From positions 62,001 to 126,000 of the forward strand of contig MU128944.1 of assembly GCA_014904985.1 (NCBI GenBank): DNA of 64,000 nt, given 5' to 3'. The position numbers and the translations under genes are program-made. Below are positions 45,424 to 59,710 of this stretch, in pieces (position 1 is the first letter of the stretch; each line of letters opens with the position of its first letter). Source of the stretch: Hydnum rufescens UP504 (taxonomy: Eukaryota > Basidiomycota > Agaricomycetes > Cantharellales > Hydnaceae). The notes beneath the pieces were generated by a model. It made no database searches. It had not been told where the DNA came from and was given only the letters and a program-made list of their open reading frames with translations.

Positions 45424-45652
45424 AGGGGGCGCTCTAATTGAAGCTGTGCGGATTGCAAAATTTCGTGAGTCTTATATACCAAGGATGACGCAATTGTCGG
45501 AGTAAGCCGTGTCAGGTGGTTGTCATCCATCTGACTAACCTCAACCGAAGCGCGTGGAAGGCTCGCGAAAAATTCCTGGTGAAATCATAAAATTTACAAT
45601 CCCAGGGATCACAGCGTAATATAAGCGAGGAAACTAAGTACCAACGGAAATA

Positions 45653-48586
45653 TTAATCCAAAGATTCGGGCTTGAGATCCCCAAGCTGCCTCTTCAGAGA
45701 AGCGACCCGCGCTTCCAGTCCCGCGAGAGCCTTTTGAATACTCCTGAACTCCTCCTCGGAAGTGGGCTGTCGAGGGTTATCCACACTCTCCAGAGGGGCC
45801 GACTGGGGTGGCTGTACCACCTGCGACGCTGTCCTCGCCATAACCCCCTCCAACAGCACACGCAATGCATCGGCGCCAGCATCGGGAGCCCTTCCATCAC
45901 CATACACGGGATGAACTCCGCTCAGCTCACCATCTTCATTTAATCCCAATTTTTTCCTTCTAGCCATAGCCTCACGCCTCACGCCTTTAAGGTTCATCAG
46001 CGTCCATGCGTTACTGATAATTAAGGCTATGACCACGAGCCCGAGTAGTGTCGGACGAGAACTGGTCTCGAAGAGCTCGACCAAGATCTCAATGGCTCCA
46101 CGCGCACTCTGACTTCCGACGTTCCATGCCCCCGTGAATGTGTCCAAGGCCCATTGAAGGCCCTTTTGCTCAGTCTCGCGCTGTCGAGCTTTTAGTAGAT
46201 CCTCGGCCGAGAGTAGAGAGGTTTCGCCAGCAGAAGTGACTGGCGCTGGCAGTTCGACTGAAGCATCCAGAACGCCCTCCGGCTCCCCTTCCGGGAAGAA
46301 CTCGGTCTTGTGTTCCAGGATATACTTGCGCATCTCTACCTCCAAATCTGCGTGATAGGATCGCTGGCCTTCCATGGCACCCTTTTCGATCATCGCTGAT
46401 GATGTCTTATCAGTATATATGTCCCAGCGGGAATCTGTAGCGGCTCACGTTTCAGAAAGCTCCGACCAGTCCACTCTACTCCACTAGTGACCAAGACCCT
46501 GGTTAAGGATGGACCAGCCCACGTGAGACACGTTCGCGTCTTAACCGAGAAAACATTCCCACTAGGCACTCCAGGTGTTCGTGTGGTGGTTACGGTCGTG
46601 ACATAGTCATCAAAGTCTGCATATACGGTTTCGTCCGTTATTTCACACTTTGTAGACTTGGGACCAATGCTACTATTGAGGGGTTTTATGTACGTCATGT
46701 TGCGGGATAGTAAATGGGATCCCGATCCTGTTGGATGCCAATCTGACTTTTGGATGTCTGTGAACCGCGGGGAGGATAAGGGGCGAGAACGTAGCGAGTA
46801 GACAAGGATAACGCACCGGCGAGCTTCTGGTTCACGGACATGAAGTCCTTGATGAATCCACTCGTCCACATCAGACTGTGTATCTGGCCCGGTGTGCCTG
46901 GCATACTGCAATCCATCATAGTCTCATTATAATGTTCACCTCGTTTTGAACATGCACAATGGGTGATACGATGTGGCTTTGGGACGGTTCCTAGTCCGCC
47001 GTTTACCAGAGCACCATCCGGGTCTGAGGGGGGGGACTGGCCGGTGGCGCCGGATCGAATGCTACTTCGTTCCTCGGCAGCAAATTGGGATAGCTGGTGG
47101 GGATCTGAATTGTGCGGCAAAGAAAGGCGCCAAATATTGTGAATGACATCGTAGCTGGTGTCGCGGGTGATAAATGAGGCAAAGGTATATTTAGCTGTGC
47201 GCGTAGTGACTTGTATTGCGTTAGGAATAACAAAAGCAGTCATCTTCTTCTCTAAAGAGATGACGTCATAGAATGCCACTGTCACCTATCACAAAAAACA
47301 TTAGACCAGTAATCGTGCAGCAATCCAAAATCGCCTCACATTTGTCACCCATCCAAAAATATTGGCATGGAAGCACATATGGTTCTCGGAAATGTACAGT
47401 CGTCCTTGAACCAGAATATCGCGTTGTATTGCACATCCATAATCTGAGACAGTGCCTGAGAACAATCAAAGAATTTTCTATTTTGTATCACATACCCTCG
47501 ATGAGATAGTCGCCCTGTGCTATCTCAGGGAATAACTCGTGGAAATCCGCATTCCTCTTCGAACTGGCCACAGCAAATCCAGTCACAGGAATGTCATCTT
47601 CCTGAAAGCTGAAAGCATCCGGAGAGTCATATACATCGTCCGAAAGCTCTTCGGGGAAGGGGCCCGCATCCTCAGATGAACGAGGAGACGCGTAGGCATC
47701 CCTCCGGGGCAACAACACGCTGTCTATTGACGTTCTTGCCACGTGCCCATTCTTTGGTGGCGTCTTGTGAGGTTTGGAAGGGACACGGCCCAAGTTTGGA
47801 CTCTGTGGGCCAATAGCGATAGGAGACGTCACGGACCCCAGATATAGTTAGAGCACCAGCAGTCCCCATTGACGGAGGCAATGATTTCTTTCCTGACCAT
47901 CGCTTCTTCTTCCCCGTAGCAGATTTGGAGGACCTTATGGAGACTGAATCCGAATCGGGGGCACCAGCTCCTAGAGATCCTGGTCGAGGGGTAAAGAGAA
48001 TGCCTGGAACTGCTGGCATGGCTGGGACGGCCGGCACCGCAGGGGCGATGCCATTCAGTGATTGTTGGGAATTTTGCCTGCGAAGCACGATGGAAGCCAG
48101 GGATGATTTACGACTGGGAGATTTTTGCTGTGGTTGGTCCAGGCTCGCTGGTGAGACGCTCCCCGTCGGAATTGGAGGCAGATCAAGATTGGCGCGCGGT
48201 GTCAATGTCATATCTGATGGGGCCTGGTGTTGGGGATTCCTGGGAGTTAAGACGTCCTGTGCGGGAGGGGATGGGAAATTGGGATGGGAGAGGGGAAGTG
48301 AAAGAGAGACCGTTGGCCGAGACTTGACTAGTTCATCAGGAACAGCCGAATCGGATCCACCCGTGCTACCAGTCCTAATAGATAAACTACTACGAGGATC
48401 ACCGGCAGGACTAAGAGCGTACTCGGAGCCCGTATCGTCGTTTGTGAGGATGACCTGAGGTGCGACATTTTCAGTATGGGGTTTTGAAGATGTCCGTGTG
48501 GAATTAGGATTGTCGGCGTGTGTTGAAGATTTCCCACCAAGAGTAGACCCCCTTATCCGGGAGAATAAACTAGCAGACGGTGCCAT
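45653..48586 (-). CDS. GRAM-VASt sterol transfer protein (LAM/Ltc/YSP2 family)
   Basis: ER-anchored lipid transfer protein at membrane contact sites. The start at 48586 opens a disordered Ser/Pro-rich region (MAPSASLFSRIRGSTLGGKS). The GRAM domain follows: NADFHELFPEIAQGDYLIE, then the lost-and-regained FYDVISLEKKMTAFVIPNAI, YTFASFITRDTSYDVIHNIW. The VASt (StART-like) domain includes DIQKSDWHPTGSGS, YIKPLNSSIGPKSTKCEITD and VPSGNVFSVKTRTCLTW. The C-terminal part, EKGAMEGQRSYHADLEVEMR to 45653, has one membrane segment LLGLVVIALIISNAWTLMNL and a coiled-coil-like end (FRSIQKALAGLEARVASLKR). Domain order and the tail-proximal membrane anchor fit the family. Several introns are present; I did not resolve every boundary. 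Confidence 0.88.
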
Positions 48587-48884
48587 ACCATTAACCCCAC
48601 GCTAGCGTTCAACGTGTTTGGCAGCGTTGCAGACCGGGGATATCCGGGGTGTGAGACTCTCCTGCGTCAATGTGTGTCAGACTTAGCCTTTGTGGCCAAT
48701 AAGATCCGCTTACTGCATGCAATGCTCGCAGAGGTAACACTAGTCCTGGATCGCACAATCATCGAGACATAGCGGGTCTCCACAACGAGTGCAGCAATTA
48801 GTCTATGTCAGATTCAAATCTAATTTCATTGTTTCTCTTCATTATAATATATACACATATTCTCCGTTACACAGGACGCGGATT

Positions 48885-50610
<1,726 letters not shown>

Positions 50611-51439
50611 GGTTGTAAAGTTGAAGCTTCAAATTCCGGTTGGGGATCATGTCCAATCTGTATCACGGCAAATGCCGGATTCCCCACAGCAGAAACCACT
50701 CGACCAGTCCCTCTACTAGAGCGTTGGGCAGGTTCCTCGGAAAAGATCTCCTGTCCTGGATACCTTCCGTCAACCATAATTTTTGAGTCCTGAGGAGACC
50801 GACGTCATCCGACGACTGGCATCGTCCGCTAAATTACTTCCATTTACCTGCTGGTCACCACATCCTGGGGAGATACCCATATCCGTCTTGTAGATACAGA
50901 CACTTAATCATAGTTTTTGTTGTTCAGCTTGGCTGATCTACAGCTGGTAATGAAGTATAGTCAAATCTTGCCCTCTAGATCTGGCGATTGCCAGCTTGGC
51001 GGCTTTTGCTTCGGTGATCAACATCGCAGGGGACATAAGTAATTTCATTGCAGCAATCCAGACGTCCTCATCAAGTAATCAAGTATAGCAACAATTCCCC
51101 TTAAAATAAGAATGCCGTCGGTTGTTGAGATGGAAGCAATGATATTTATGGCTTTAATTTCTCTCTGTTTATATGTAGTATGATTAGTTCTTGATGTGCC
51201 TAGCTGAGGGTTCAAGAAATCGAGATTGGGGATGGGTATGTGGCAAACGAGTAATCTGAGGAAGGCACAGCCAATCGTGGCGGTGCCCGGAGGGGAGTCC
51301 CGTGGGGCACGAACTCGGCCAGGTTATTTCAAATTTCTATGGTAGCGGTTATTACGTAAGACCTCAATTGAGGAAACCCCCACGCTTTTCTAGACGTAAG
51401 GGTGCACTAATCTCGCGTTCACCCAGCACCCAGCGGAAA
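50611..51439. other. Divergent promoter region of enolase and KRE6
   Basis: About 830 bp between two divergent starts. No extra gene seen. AT-rich around 50880-51180. The frame open upstream of 51440 (from 51302) has no signature and is probably 5' leader. Confidence 0.4.
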
Positions 51440-54400
51440 ATGGGCGTCCACGACGGGGCTAGCGCGAACAATCCTACCACCCCGCCGTACCAGCTGGGCG
51501 AGAGCTACGCTCAAGTCCCCACTTCTCCTGGATTATCTGACAGTGCTGATAACGGGCGCCCCCTATACGTTCCCTCGCCTCTCAACCCTCGCACCAATTC
51601 TGATTATGATCGGATGCGGCGCTCTGTGGGTCCCATGAGTCTGAGAAGTGGTCCGCCGTCGCAAACTAGCTCCACGATGCTTGGACTCTCTGCTCGCTCC
51701 AGCGGCTCCAATGGGACCAGTCACAACGAAAAGGATCAACAAATGCAAGGAATTATGGTTGGAAACATTGAAGGAGGCCTTGGACCTTATCCAGTGTGTT
51801 CCCACCTACTCGTTTTTCTGTGGCTCTGCCTAATTGTGATGAAATTGCAGCCACTCTCCTCGCCCAATAGCATCCCTGGGCCTCCAACGCATTATCCACA
51901 GTACCGATTCTCCACAGTATCCAGCGCGGGCTCTGTCCTTGGATTCTCTACCGATTCGAAATATGCTGCTCCATTCCTTTCAAGTACTCTTCATCCTAAA
52001 CCCGACCTACATTCGCCGCACTCACTATACGGCCTTTACGATCGTCTTGATGGCCCCGCCGAGGCAGACGATTTGATCCACGAGCCTGGGACCCAAAGCA
52101 CCCAGGCAGAAGGGACGAGCTGGCGCGTGGTGCTCAACCTCGCTGTCTTATCCACGCTCATTGTCGGGATAGTTGCCCTCTTCGCCGGGTATCCTATAAT
52201 ATATCACTATACGCGCAATAATGCCTGGGAAAGGGCCCACATCAACGGAACGGGACAAATTCCAGCCTTGTTGGGGATGCCAACTTTGGTGGATCCAGCT
52301 ACACCCTCAGAATTTCTTACGCGCACCGGTTTCGATGGTCAACCATATGAGCTCGTGTTCTCCGACGAATTTGAGACCCCCGGGAGATCGTTTTATCCAG
52401 GAGACGATCCCTTCTGGGAGGCCGTTGATCTTTGGGTTCGTCTGTCAACGATCCTTATTGGCCCTCTGCTAATGATCTCGCTTACTCCTATAGTATAAGT
52501 CCACTCAAGATCTGGAATGGTATGATCCAGGTTTGTGCTTTCTCTTCTCGACCGTCGCCTAGTCCAGCTCAATCGAACGGCGACAGCTCAAATCACCACC
52601 AGAGATGGCCACCTAGTCATCGTACTTGATCAATCTAATGCACACCCCGGCCTTCCATTCGTATCGGGCATGTTACAGTCGTAAGCTTTCTCCTTATTCC
52701 GGTTCTATGTGTTGTTTCCCGAACATTCGTCTCCTTAATTATGACGTATGACAGATGGAATAAGTTCTGCTTTACAACTGGCTACATTGAAGGTGCGAAT
52801 GCTATTCCATACTCCGTTTATACGTTCCAACCCAACATCTACCTCCAGTTAGCGTGGTATTTCCTGGCTCGCAGGATGTTTCCGGCTATGTGAGTCCAAA
52901 GTTTCTTCGCTGAAGCCGAATCTAACGCTCACTCCTTATTTCAAGTGGCCAGGGGTATGTTGTGATATTTTGTGATCCAATGCAGAGTCTGACTTGTGTA
53001 GGTTTGGCTTATGGGTAATTTGGCTCGACCGGGCTATGGCGCGACCGGTGACGGAATGTGGCCGTACTCGTAAGTAATTCACACTTTCCCCTCCGTTCTT
53101 CGACAGACTAATATCCATTAGTTATGATGCCTGTGACGTGGGCACTGTACCCAATCAAACTCTTAACGGAGTTCCTGCAGCGGCTGCCACGGCGGGTGGC
53201 AATGCAAAGTACAATAACAATCTATCGTGGCTTCCTGGACAAAAGCTCTCGTATGTGCTCATTACTCTGAAATGTTTACCAAAACCCCATGCCCATGGCT
53301 CCCAAACAGGGCGTGCACGTGCCCCGGCGAAGACCATCCCGGACCCAATGAACACTCGAAACCCGCAGGGCGAGGCGCACCCGAGATCGATATTTTCGAA
53401 GCTCAAAAGAACAAGCAAGGATTTGGAGGCCGCGTTACACAATCCGCACAGATGGCACCTTTTAGTACTCTCTATTATTTCGCAAATACATCAGCTGATG
53501 TCTCCATACCTCATCCGGAGCGGACAATACTTAATCCCTATCGGTGAGTCCCAATAGCCTTTGATGTGGTTGTGTAGCATCCCTGATCTTTTCTCCCCAA
53601 ATAAGGGGCTCCGCATTGTTTGTTATTTCCTGCCTTCGAATGAGTATCCACATGTTCACGTACGGGACCCCCCATTTCTAGACAACAAGCGATATCCGCG
53701 CTTACAGATCTCAACGCCACCGTCTTCGCCGACGAGGGTGCTCAATTCACCAAGTTTGCTTTCGAGTACTGGTCGAATCCGTCTAATCGCAAAGAGGGTT
53801 ATATCAATTGGGTTGCCGACGAAGAAGTCTTCCGAATAGATGCCAACACTTTTGCCGCGGACCCAAACGTTGGGATCTCTGATCGTCTCATTGCTGAGGA
53901 ACCCATGGTACGCTGGTCTAGGCTCGGTCCGCCCGATTGTTTTTCCCTTTACCGACTAACGTCTTTCGCTTCAAGTCCATTGTGTTAAATCTTGCTGTGT
54001 CTGGTGGGATTTTGAAGGTCTTTATCATTATGTACTTGTCCCGCTGATGCCCCCTCACGCAGAGAGCTTCCAAACCGTCCAAACCGCATTAATGGAATTC
54101 CCATCCGAGTTCCGAATTGACTACGTACGAGTATATCAACGCAAAGGGCTCGGCGCAGATGCCCTTGGCTGCAACCCGAAAAGTAACGCAATACTTTGCA
54201 CAGAGTTAAGAGTATTTTCTCACAGTCAGCCTGTCCTAGGTCATCCGACGGAGGACTACATTAACAAGTACGTGATCTCAGTCCGTTCTTCATCTTATCT
54301 CCCGCACTGATACTGGCATTCGCTCCCCAAAGACACCCGGCTGCGTACACGAGTTAGTGATGAGCCATTTCTATCCCCTGTTTACGCTTCTAACCATTCG

Positions 54401-54498
54401 GCCGTGATTTTAACACTGAAGACGCTCAAGCCACCTCCTGGGAAGCCGCGGGATATACGTTTCCTAAGAACTCCTTGGTAAGCAGTACTGTATGGTAG
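51440..54498 (+). CDS. KRE6: KRE6/SKN1-family beta-glucan synthesis protein (GH16)
   Basis: Type II membrane protein of the Golgi/ER needed for beta-1,6-glucan. Exon 1 encodes a long Ser/Pro cytoplasmic tail from MGVHDGASANNPTTPPYQLG, then the membrane segment VVLNLAVLSTLIVGIVALFA at about 52120-52180. The luminal GH16 domain begins YELVFSDEFETPGRSFYPGD and DPFWEAVDLW, followed by short exons: GYIEGANAI-like text, WLMGNLARPGYGATGDGMWP, YDACDVGTVPNQTLNGVPAA. The catalytic E-x-D-x-x-E is seen as GAPEIDIFEAQKNKQGFGG (about 53370-53425). Later: FAFEYWSNPSNRKEGYINWV, FRIDYVRVYQRKG, HPTEDYINK, and a last exon SWEAAGYTFPKNSL ending at 54498. Many introns; not all boundaries are fixed. Confidence 0.92.
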
Positions 54499-54933
54499 CT
54501 TCACTAGGAGGGGGATTGACAGGCTCTCTGTAGCTGACTACTTGTTGATGAGAGATTTTCTGTTCTGGGAGCTCGATGGACCAATGGACCTTTGTATAGT
54601 CTTCGCTATGTTACTCGTATCTATTCACGATTCGTTCTAGGGCGTCCATACATACCTCTTAACTAATACTATTGGCACTGGACACTACTAGTACTGTTGT
54701 ATACACATGTTCATCGGCATGTTGATTTCATGAGTTGACCTGCCATCTGTATAGCTCTGGCCCCGAGTGTAAGTCGCACCAAAAGGAAAAGCTTATTCTC
54801 TCTTTTCATTGTGGGGGATGCGGATCGCGTACAGTAGTTACACACAATAATGCCACATAACTCACTGGGCACAGGGTCAACGCGCACGATGAATGTAGAG
54901 CGTTGGAAGACGCCATACTCACTTGCATCAAGT

Positions 54934-56215
54934 TTAGAGAACGAAATACTCTGCCCAGTGCCTGACGACGCCCATCCCACGCTCGGGAGATGAGGAAATC
55001 CACCCCTTGGGGGCCACAATGGTAACATGACTGTTTCTGACGCCATCGATGAAAGCGAATTTCTTGTTCAGATGTGGGATCGAGTTGAGGGAATTGGCCA
55101 TCTGGAGCTGCACAGGTGTCAAGTAGGGCGTCGAGGACTTCAGTCCCTGGGGACGCGAGCCTGACGAGGGCGCGGGCTGGTCATCAGGATGGATACCATG
55201 GCCCACGTCTTCTTGGCCTTCACGGAAGAGGGTGTGGAGCGATTGGATCTTGGATTGGTCGGCTTCTAGAATCTTTACCCGTGCGTAGGACGTAGTGGTG
55301 CCAATAAGAAAACGGATGAAGATGAACACGACGAAGATCGGGAACGCAAGTGCTAATAGGGGAAGGATCACCTAAAGGTTCCAATTAGGATTAACAGCGC
55401 CTTTTGAGGACATAGAGTCGGATCGCATACAAATTGGACAGGCAATGGCAATTTCAACCATGGAGGAAGGAAGAGACGGCGTCTACTAAGAGCCTGAATG
55501 TATGCCATTGAGAACATGGAAACGGCCGGAGTTTTGGGTAATCCTGGCTCCTCAGAGAAGCGGTACGACTTGATTAGAGGCCAAAACTGGTCTTCTAATA
55601 ATCTGGGGGGCGCGACGGTCGAAAAAGAGCTTAGTGCTAAACCCTGACGTTTGCTCACATTTCAATACCGTTGACTGGAAACGCCAGTCGGTGCCCGTCA
55701 ATGTAAAGGGTAGAAAAATTCCGACCACTACTTGCCTTCATGCTCATGAAAGGGATCTTCTGATTCGATCGCAGCGGTACGGAAGGGAACAGTACGGTCA
55801 TTGACGCTGCGGTAATGGACTTGTCATCGAGAATGCAATAGGGGCAATGATGGAAATTGTCCCGACCTATTGGCATAAATTGTAATGTTCTGAAATCGAG
55901 ATAGGCCAATATAAAAAGCGCTATCTGTGGATAAACAGTGTCACAGGAGATCCTGGCTACGGGGGATTAAAGAACTGCCTTTGCGACTCATTTGTAATAG
56001 AAGGGGTTCACCCTTCGTTCCAACCCCCTTGTCCAGTGCAAAGAACTGTTTCCCGGTGTCGCCGAGCGATACGGAAGCCATGGTGGCGAGGATAGAGGGG
56101 ATGATACCAGTAGATCTTAGTAGACCTAGGTGAGGTGTTGCCAACGTATTGAAGTTCATCGGCTTGACTGTTTCAAAGAATTTCGAGTGATAGTAAAAGC
56201 ACTTAGCGGAGCTGT
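54934..56215 (-). CDS. DUF676 (ROG1-type) putative serine esterase, 5' end missing
   Basis: Lipase-like protein. From the upstream side: YHSKFFETVKPMNFNTLATP and HLGLLRSTGIIPSILATMAS with TGKQFFAL, then a region equivalent to the family's YAN-x-x-x-D block (AYLDFRTLQFMPIGR), a Pro-rich exon with KRQGLALSSFSTVAPPRLLE, and a hydrophobic exon ILPLLALAFPIFVVFIFIRF. The last exon gives YLTPVQLQMANSLNSIPHLN, KKFAFIDGVRNSHVTIVAP and GMGVVRHWAEYFVL, stop at 54934. The FATPHxG and C-terminal His-containing segments are typical of DUF676. The exon carrying the nucleophile elbow (GHSLGG) was not found upstream of about 56215, where repeat sequence begins, so the gene seems truncated. Confidence 0.7.
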
Positions 56216-57655
56216 TGAAGCGTCTTGCCGATCCCTGAGAGATTCATGGTAGGCATCTCGCAAACAGTTTCAGCATGAATCGGGGTAGAGATCTCAGGAT
56301 AGTGTAGAAATAACAAAAGTCATTAATTCTGTCAGAGAGGAGGAATGATATTCAGGCAGGAATATCGCTCGACAGCGTCTGTATCACTGATAGAGGATAC
56401 CACTATTAGTTATGGGGTACTTGCTGCGAAGTCAGAAAAAAAGCTCTTGCACAAGCTAGAGGGCTCAGATTGTGCTCAAACTTGGCAGAAATATAGTAAA
56501 TGATACTCTACACAGGCTCTAGAAAATTAGGGAGGAATATATGCAGAATTGAGTGTGTTGGAAGGAATCCGCGTCAAGCAGTCATTTCGGCAATGGCAAG
56601 TTCGTGATATCGGGTAGTTGCCGCCATTCCTTTCCACCACTTGACACCAATAGAACCCCCGCCGTACCTTTGTCTAGAGTATTTCTGAGCTTGGAGACAT
56701 GAGCCAGAGGGGTGGTGGACCTAGATATATCACTATCTGGTCTATCATGTATTGTGCTTGTCCACACTCAATATAAAATCCCATTGAGCTCATATGGCTC
56801 CCAGCCATTGAGGTCTTGGCCCCAATTGAGGCCATTGATGAGGGAAGTGATGGGGGATTGATTATTTCTGGGATGGGATGGCAGGTGGCAGTAATTAGGC
56901 ATGAGGTTGTTCTGGTGGCAAGCCCCTCACATGATCCTTCGGACATTTACAACCCCAATTCACCTCCAGTATGACTGGTATTTCATTTATGACTTGCTAG
57001 AAGGGTAGTCCATAGCTCAAAGACAATATTTTGCCAGTGCAGTGGCTTGTTGACTTGCTAAAGCACTTCAAGTGATTCAAAACCATTAAATTCTCATCAT
57101 TTTCAAGAATAATGTACTGTAAAGAAGTGACAATTTTGTAATTTTCTGAGTTCTCTTTGCACAGAGACCTAGGTATATGCTGCCTGCACCTAAGTGCCAG
57201 ATATGGGCCATGACGGTCGCGCCAATTACCCGATCACGGCAACGAACCCCATAACTAATAGTATAGCTCTAATTCAGCTCCAAAGTTCCTGGAATTTCGT
57301 CGATGACTTGCCAGAGGAGTGCCCCATAGTTTAACAACAACATTTCCCCGATCCAAGGGCTCCTTGACTTGCTAAAACAATTATAGTGGTTCAAAACCAC
57401 CAAATTTTCATCCGCTTCGAGGTTAATGTAATGGAAAGAAGCAACAATTCAATGATTTTTGGCACTCTTTTTGCGCAGAACCCTAGGTATATACCGCTTG
57501 CTCCTATGTACGAAATATGGGCCGCAATGGGGGAGAATTGAAGGGGCTAGAGGGGTCGCGGCAAGTACCCGATCGCGGCAACGAACCCCATAACTAATAG
57601 TAACACTTAGCCGGAGGCTGTGAACGTCTGCGATCCGCTGAGAGATTCATGTATA
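56200..57655. repeat. Composite repeat region with inverted and tandem copies
   Basis: Three copies of the same end motif are visible: ACTATTAGTTATGGGGT at 56402-56418, and its complement ACCCCATAACTAATAGT at about 57247-57263 and 57586-57601. Two diverged tandem units follow one another, about 56970-57265 and 57290-57610. They share TATTTCAT-TATGACTTGC type starts, TTGACTTGCTAAA, TTCAAAACCA, CCTAGGTATAT and CGATC-CGGCAACGAACC ends. Outside them, about 55 bp ending GAGAGATTCATG at 56201-56252 is repeated at 57601-57650. This looks like a non-autonomous DNA transposon with an internal duplication. No transposase was recognised. Confidence 0.6.
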
Positions 57656-57656
57656 T

Positions 57657-58031
57657 AGCACTACTTGAATCGATAGGGAATCTTTATTTCGTTGAGATAC
57701 ACGACCTCCTAAGATTTTCCCGAAAGATTGAATTGGTTCTTGTGACCTTCGTTCCGGGGTCCCGCGCAAGCCGCCGGCTAGCCCATTTTTGAGCAAGCTC
57801 ACGTGGCATAGGCAACTGCCCATGGCTTGCCCCCATCATCAATATGCTCACAGAACACGGCTTGCAGGCCTGGCACTGGACCCTCCCCCTTGGCATCGGT
57901 TTCCTGGCATGTTCACTTGCTAGGCAGAGGCGGCATCTCCCGACAGATCGCGGACCCCAGGCACTCACAAAATAAATCAGCTGAAGCAAATCATAGAAAA
58001 TTGAAAATTCCCTATCGATTCAAGTAGTGCT
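57657..58031. mobile_element. 375-bp element with perfect 25-bp terminal inverted repeats (MITE-like)
   Basis: The sequence 57657-57681 (agcactacttgaatcgatag and five more bases) is the exact reverse complement of 58007-58031. The interior is about 325 bp. A minus-strand frame inside (57684-57989) has no known signature. I could not define a target-site duplication: flanks read TATAT on the left and GTAAT on the right. Size, perfect long inverted repeats and position at the edge of a repeat cluster fit a miniature inverted-repeat element, and a near-perfect repeat implies recent activity. Confidence 0.65.
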
Positions 58032-58273
58032 GTAATGTAATTTACCGTTTTCGGCAGACAAACTAATTTATATACATTTTGACGAATCCAGTCACGGGTC
58101 ACCAGTGACTGAACTGAACCTATTTGCAAAATCATCACATGCAAACAGTAACGCCTTGACACAGCTCGCTGAATACAGGATGAACGAGTGGATGAATTTC
58201 ATCCGCAGTGGATTCTGCACTGTTTTGGGTCGCAAGTTGAACTCAACGCCACCCCCTTGCCCTTGTAGTCAGA

Positions 58274-59551
58274 ATGCTTGATGAAAATTACCTCCCAGTC
58301 CACAGCGGGATGCCCACCCCGGCTTTCTCCTCTCAGCCAGTCAAATTGATGTCCGTCTCCGCCGTCGAGGCATTCCTTACTGGCACTCCTTTTGCAAGCC
58401 AGTCCATCACGGAGCTAACTGGCGGAGCTGTCAATTATCTGTACAGAATCAATCTGCTTACGCCTTTTGATGGGAACCAGACGGTCGTGCTCAAGCATGC
58501 CCAGCCGTTCTGGAAGAGCGCGGTGTGTAATTCATGGGAGGTTGAACGCCAAGTGAGAATTAGAGCGATTGCTCGATAATGACAATTGACCCACCACAAC
58601 AGATCTTTGAAGTGGAAGCGATGACGCGTGTCAGACTCGGCCTTCCCCCAACTTCGATCATGAAAGTCCCCAAAATCCACCATTTTGACGTCTATAACAA
58701 TGTCATCATCATGGAGGACTGTGGCGCCGACGTTGTCACTCTCAGAGAATTTCTCTACTCAGGCAGTGCCTGTTCCACTGGTCTCGCAGAAAGTATTGGG
58801 ACAGCCGTCGGCAATTTTACTGCGGCGGTGCACGAGTGGAGCCGGAGCAATCCCGACAGCATACTCGACATTTTTGATAAATGTTTACACGCCAAAAAGA
58901 TAGATAGCCGACCTGAACTACAATCGCCTAGTGACTACGTTGCAGTGCTCGGACAAGGATGATTTGCCATTGCTGTCAGACTTAAACATAGATCCATCCG
59001 ACATTCAAGCCATCTCGAAGCTGACGGACGAATACCATTCCCACTTGATGTCTCCTCGAGTCCCTGGCCATGATGTCGTGAGTCTTTCCCTGGAATTGCT
59101 TTCTTCGATGTTAAGAAATGCCATTGGCTAGTTCCTCATGGGAGACCTCTGGCACGAAAATATTCTCATCAGCACTGACCAGCACCCCCTTCGTCTCTAT
59201 ATTTTGGATTGGGAACTCGCGAGGACAGGATTACCGGGCTCAGAAATCGGCCTCTTTTGCGCTTACGGGGATTTACTCAGTAGAGGGAACCAGGTCGTCT
59301 CCGAGCTGGCGTCGGCAATGCTTCGGAGCTTCCTCGACGCCTACTCCCGTATTTCGAATCGAGACGCCCGTCTGGCGCAGGATACTTTGGCGCATTGGGG
59401 TCTTAATTATGTTTTCTGGACGCCTCGTGACCCTCCAGGCGATAGAGAGTTGGTGCAAGACTTCGTTAGGAAAGGTGTGGAATTTTTAGTGCACTCCGGG
59501 GACAAAGCCTTCCTAGCGAAGTCGCCCGTAAAAGGCCTTCTACCAAAATGA
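58274..59551 (+). CDS. Aminoglycoside-phosphotransferase-like kinase (APH/MTR-kinase fold)
   Basis: Small-molecule kinase of the protein-kinase-like superfamily; substrate unknown, with methylthioribose- or choline-kinase relatives. Exon 1 (58274-58552) gives MLDENYLPVHSGMPTPAFSS, ITELTGGAVNYLYRI and VVLKHAQPF (ATP-binding Lys). After an intron, exon 2 (from 58603) gives IFEVEAMTRVRLGLPPTSIM, PKIHHFDVYNNVIIMEDCG and GTAVGNFTAAVHEWS. A further exon has TDEYHSHLMSPRVPGHD. The final exon gives FLMGDLWHENILIS, where the catalytic loop reads MGDLWxxN as in many fungal members instead of HGDxxxxN, then LYILDWELARTGLPGSEIG (metal Asp) and a C-terminal helix region to 59551. Confidence 0.85.
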
Positions 59552-59710
59552 ATGTAAATTCTTCATTGTTAGCCATTTTATTGCAGACAAAACTGGTACT
59601 TGGACATCTACCATCTGGAACTAACACTCTTTTGTGTATTCAAAATGCAGTATAACGCCTGATGTCACGCGCGAATCTGTGGCTTGCCGGAAGCAAATCT
59701 GAGCCTCCAA

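Noticed and set aside
47925..48458. Long plus-strand ORF inside the LAM gene
   Set aside because: It is antisense to the Ser/Pro-rich exon of the sterol transfer protein; low-complexity coding sequence often opens the opposite strand.
56582..56946. Minus-strand ORFs in the repeat cluster
   Set aside because: They lie in repeat DNA, lack domain signatures and overlap each other in different frames.
57684..57989. Minus-strand ORF inside the 375-bp inverted-repeat element
   Set aside because: Too short for a transposase, no catalytic motif, and contained wholly within the element, as expected for chance frames in a MITE.
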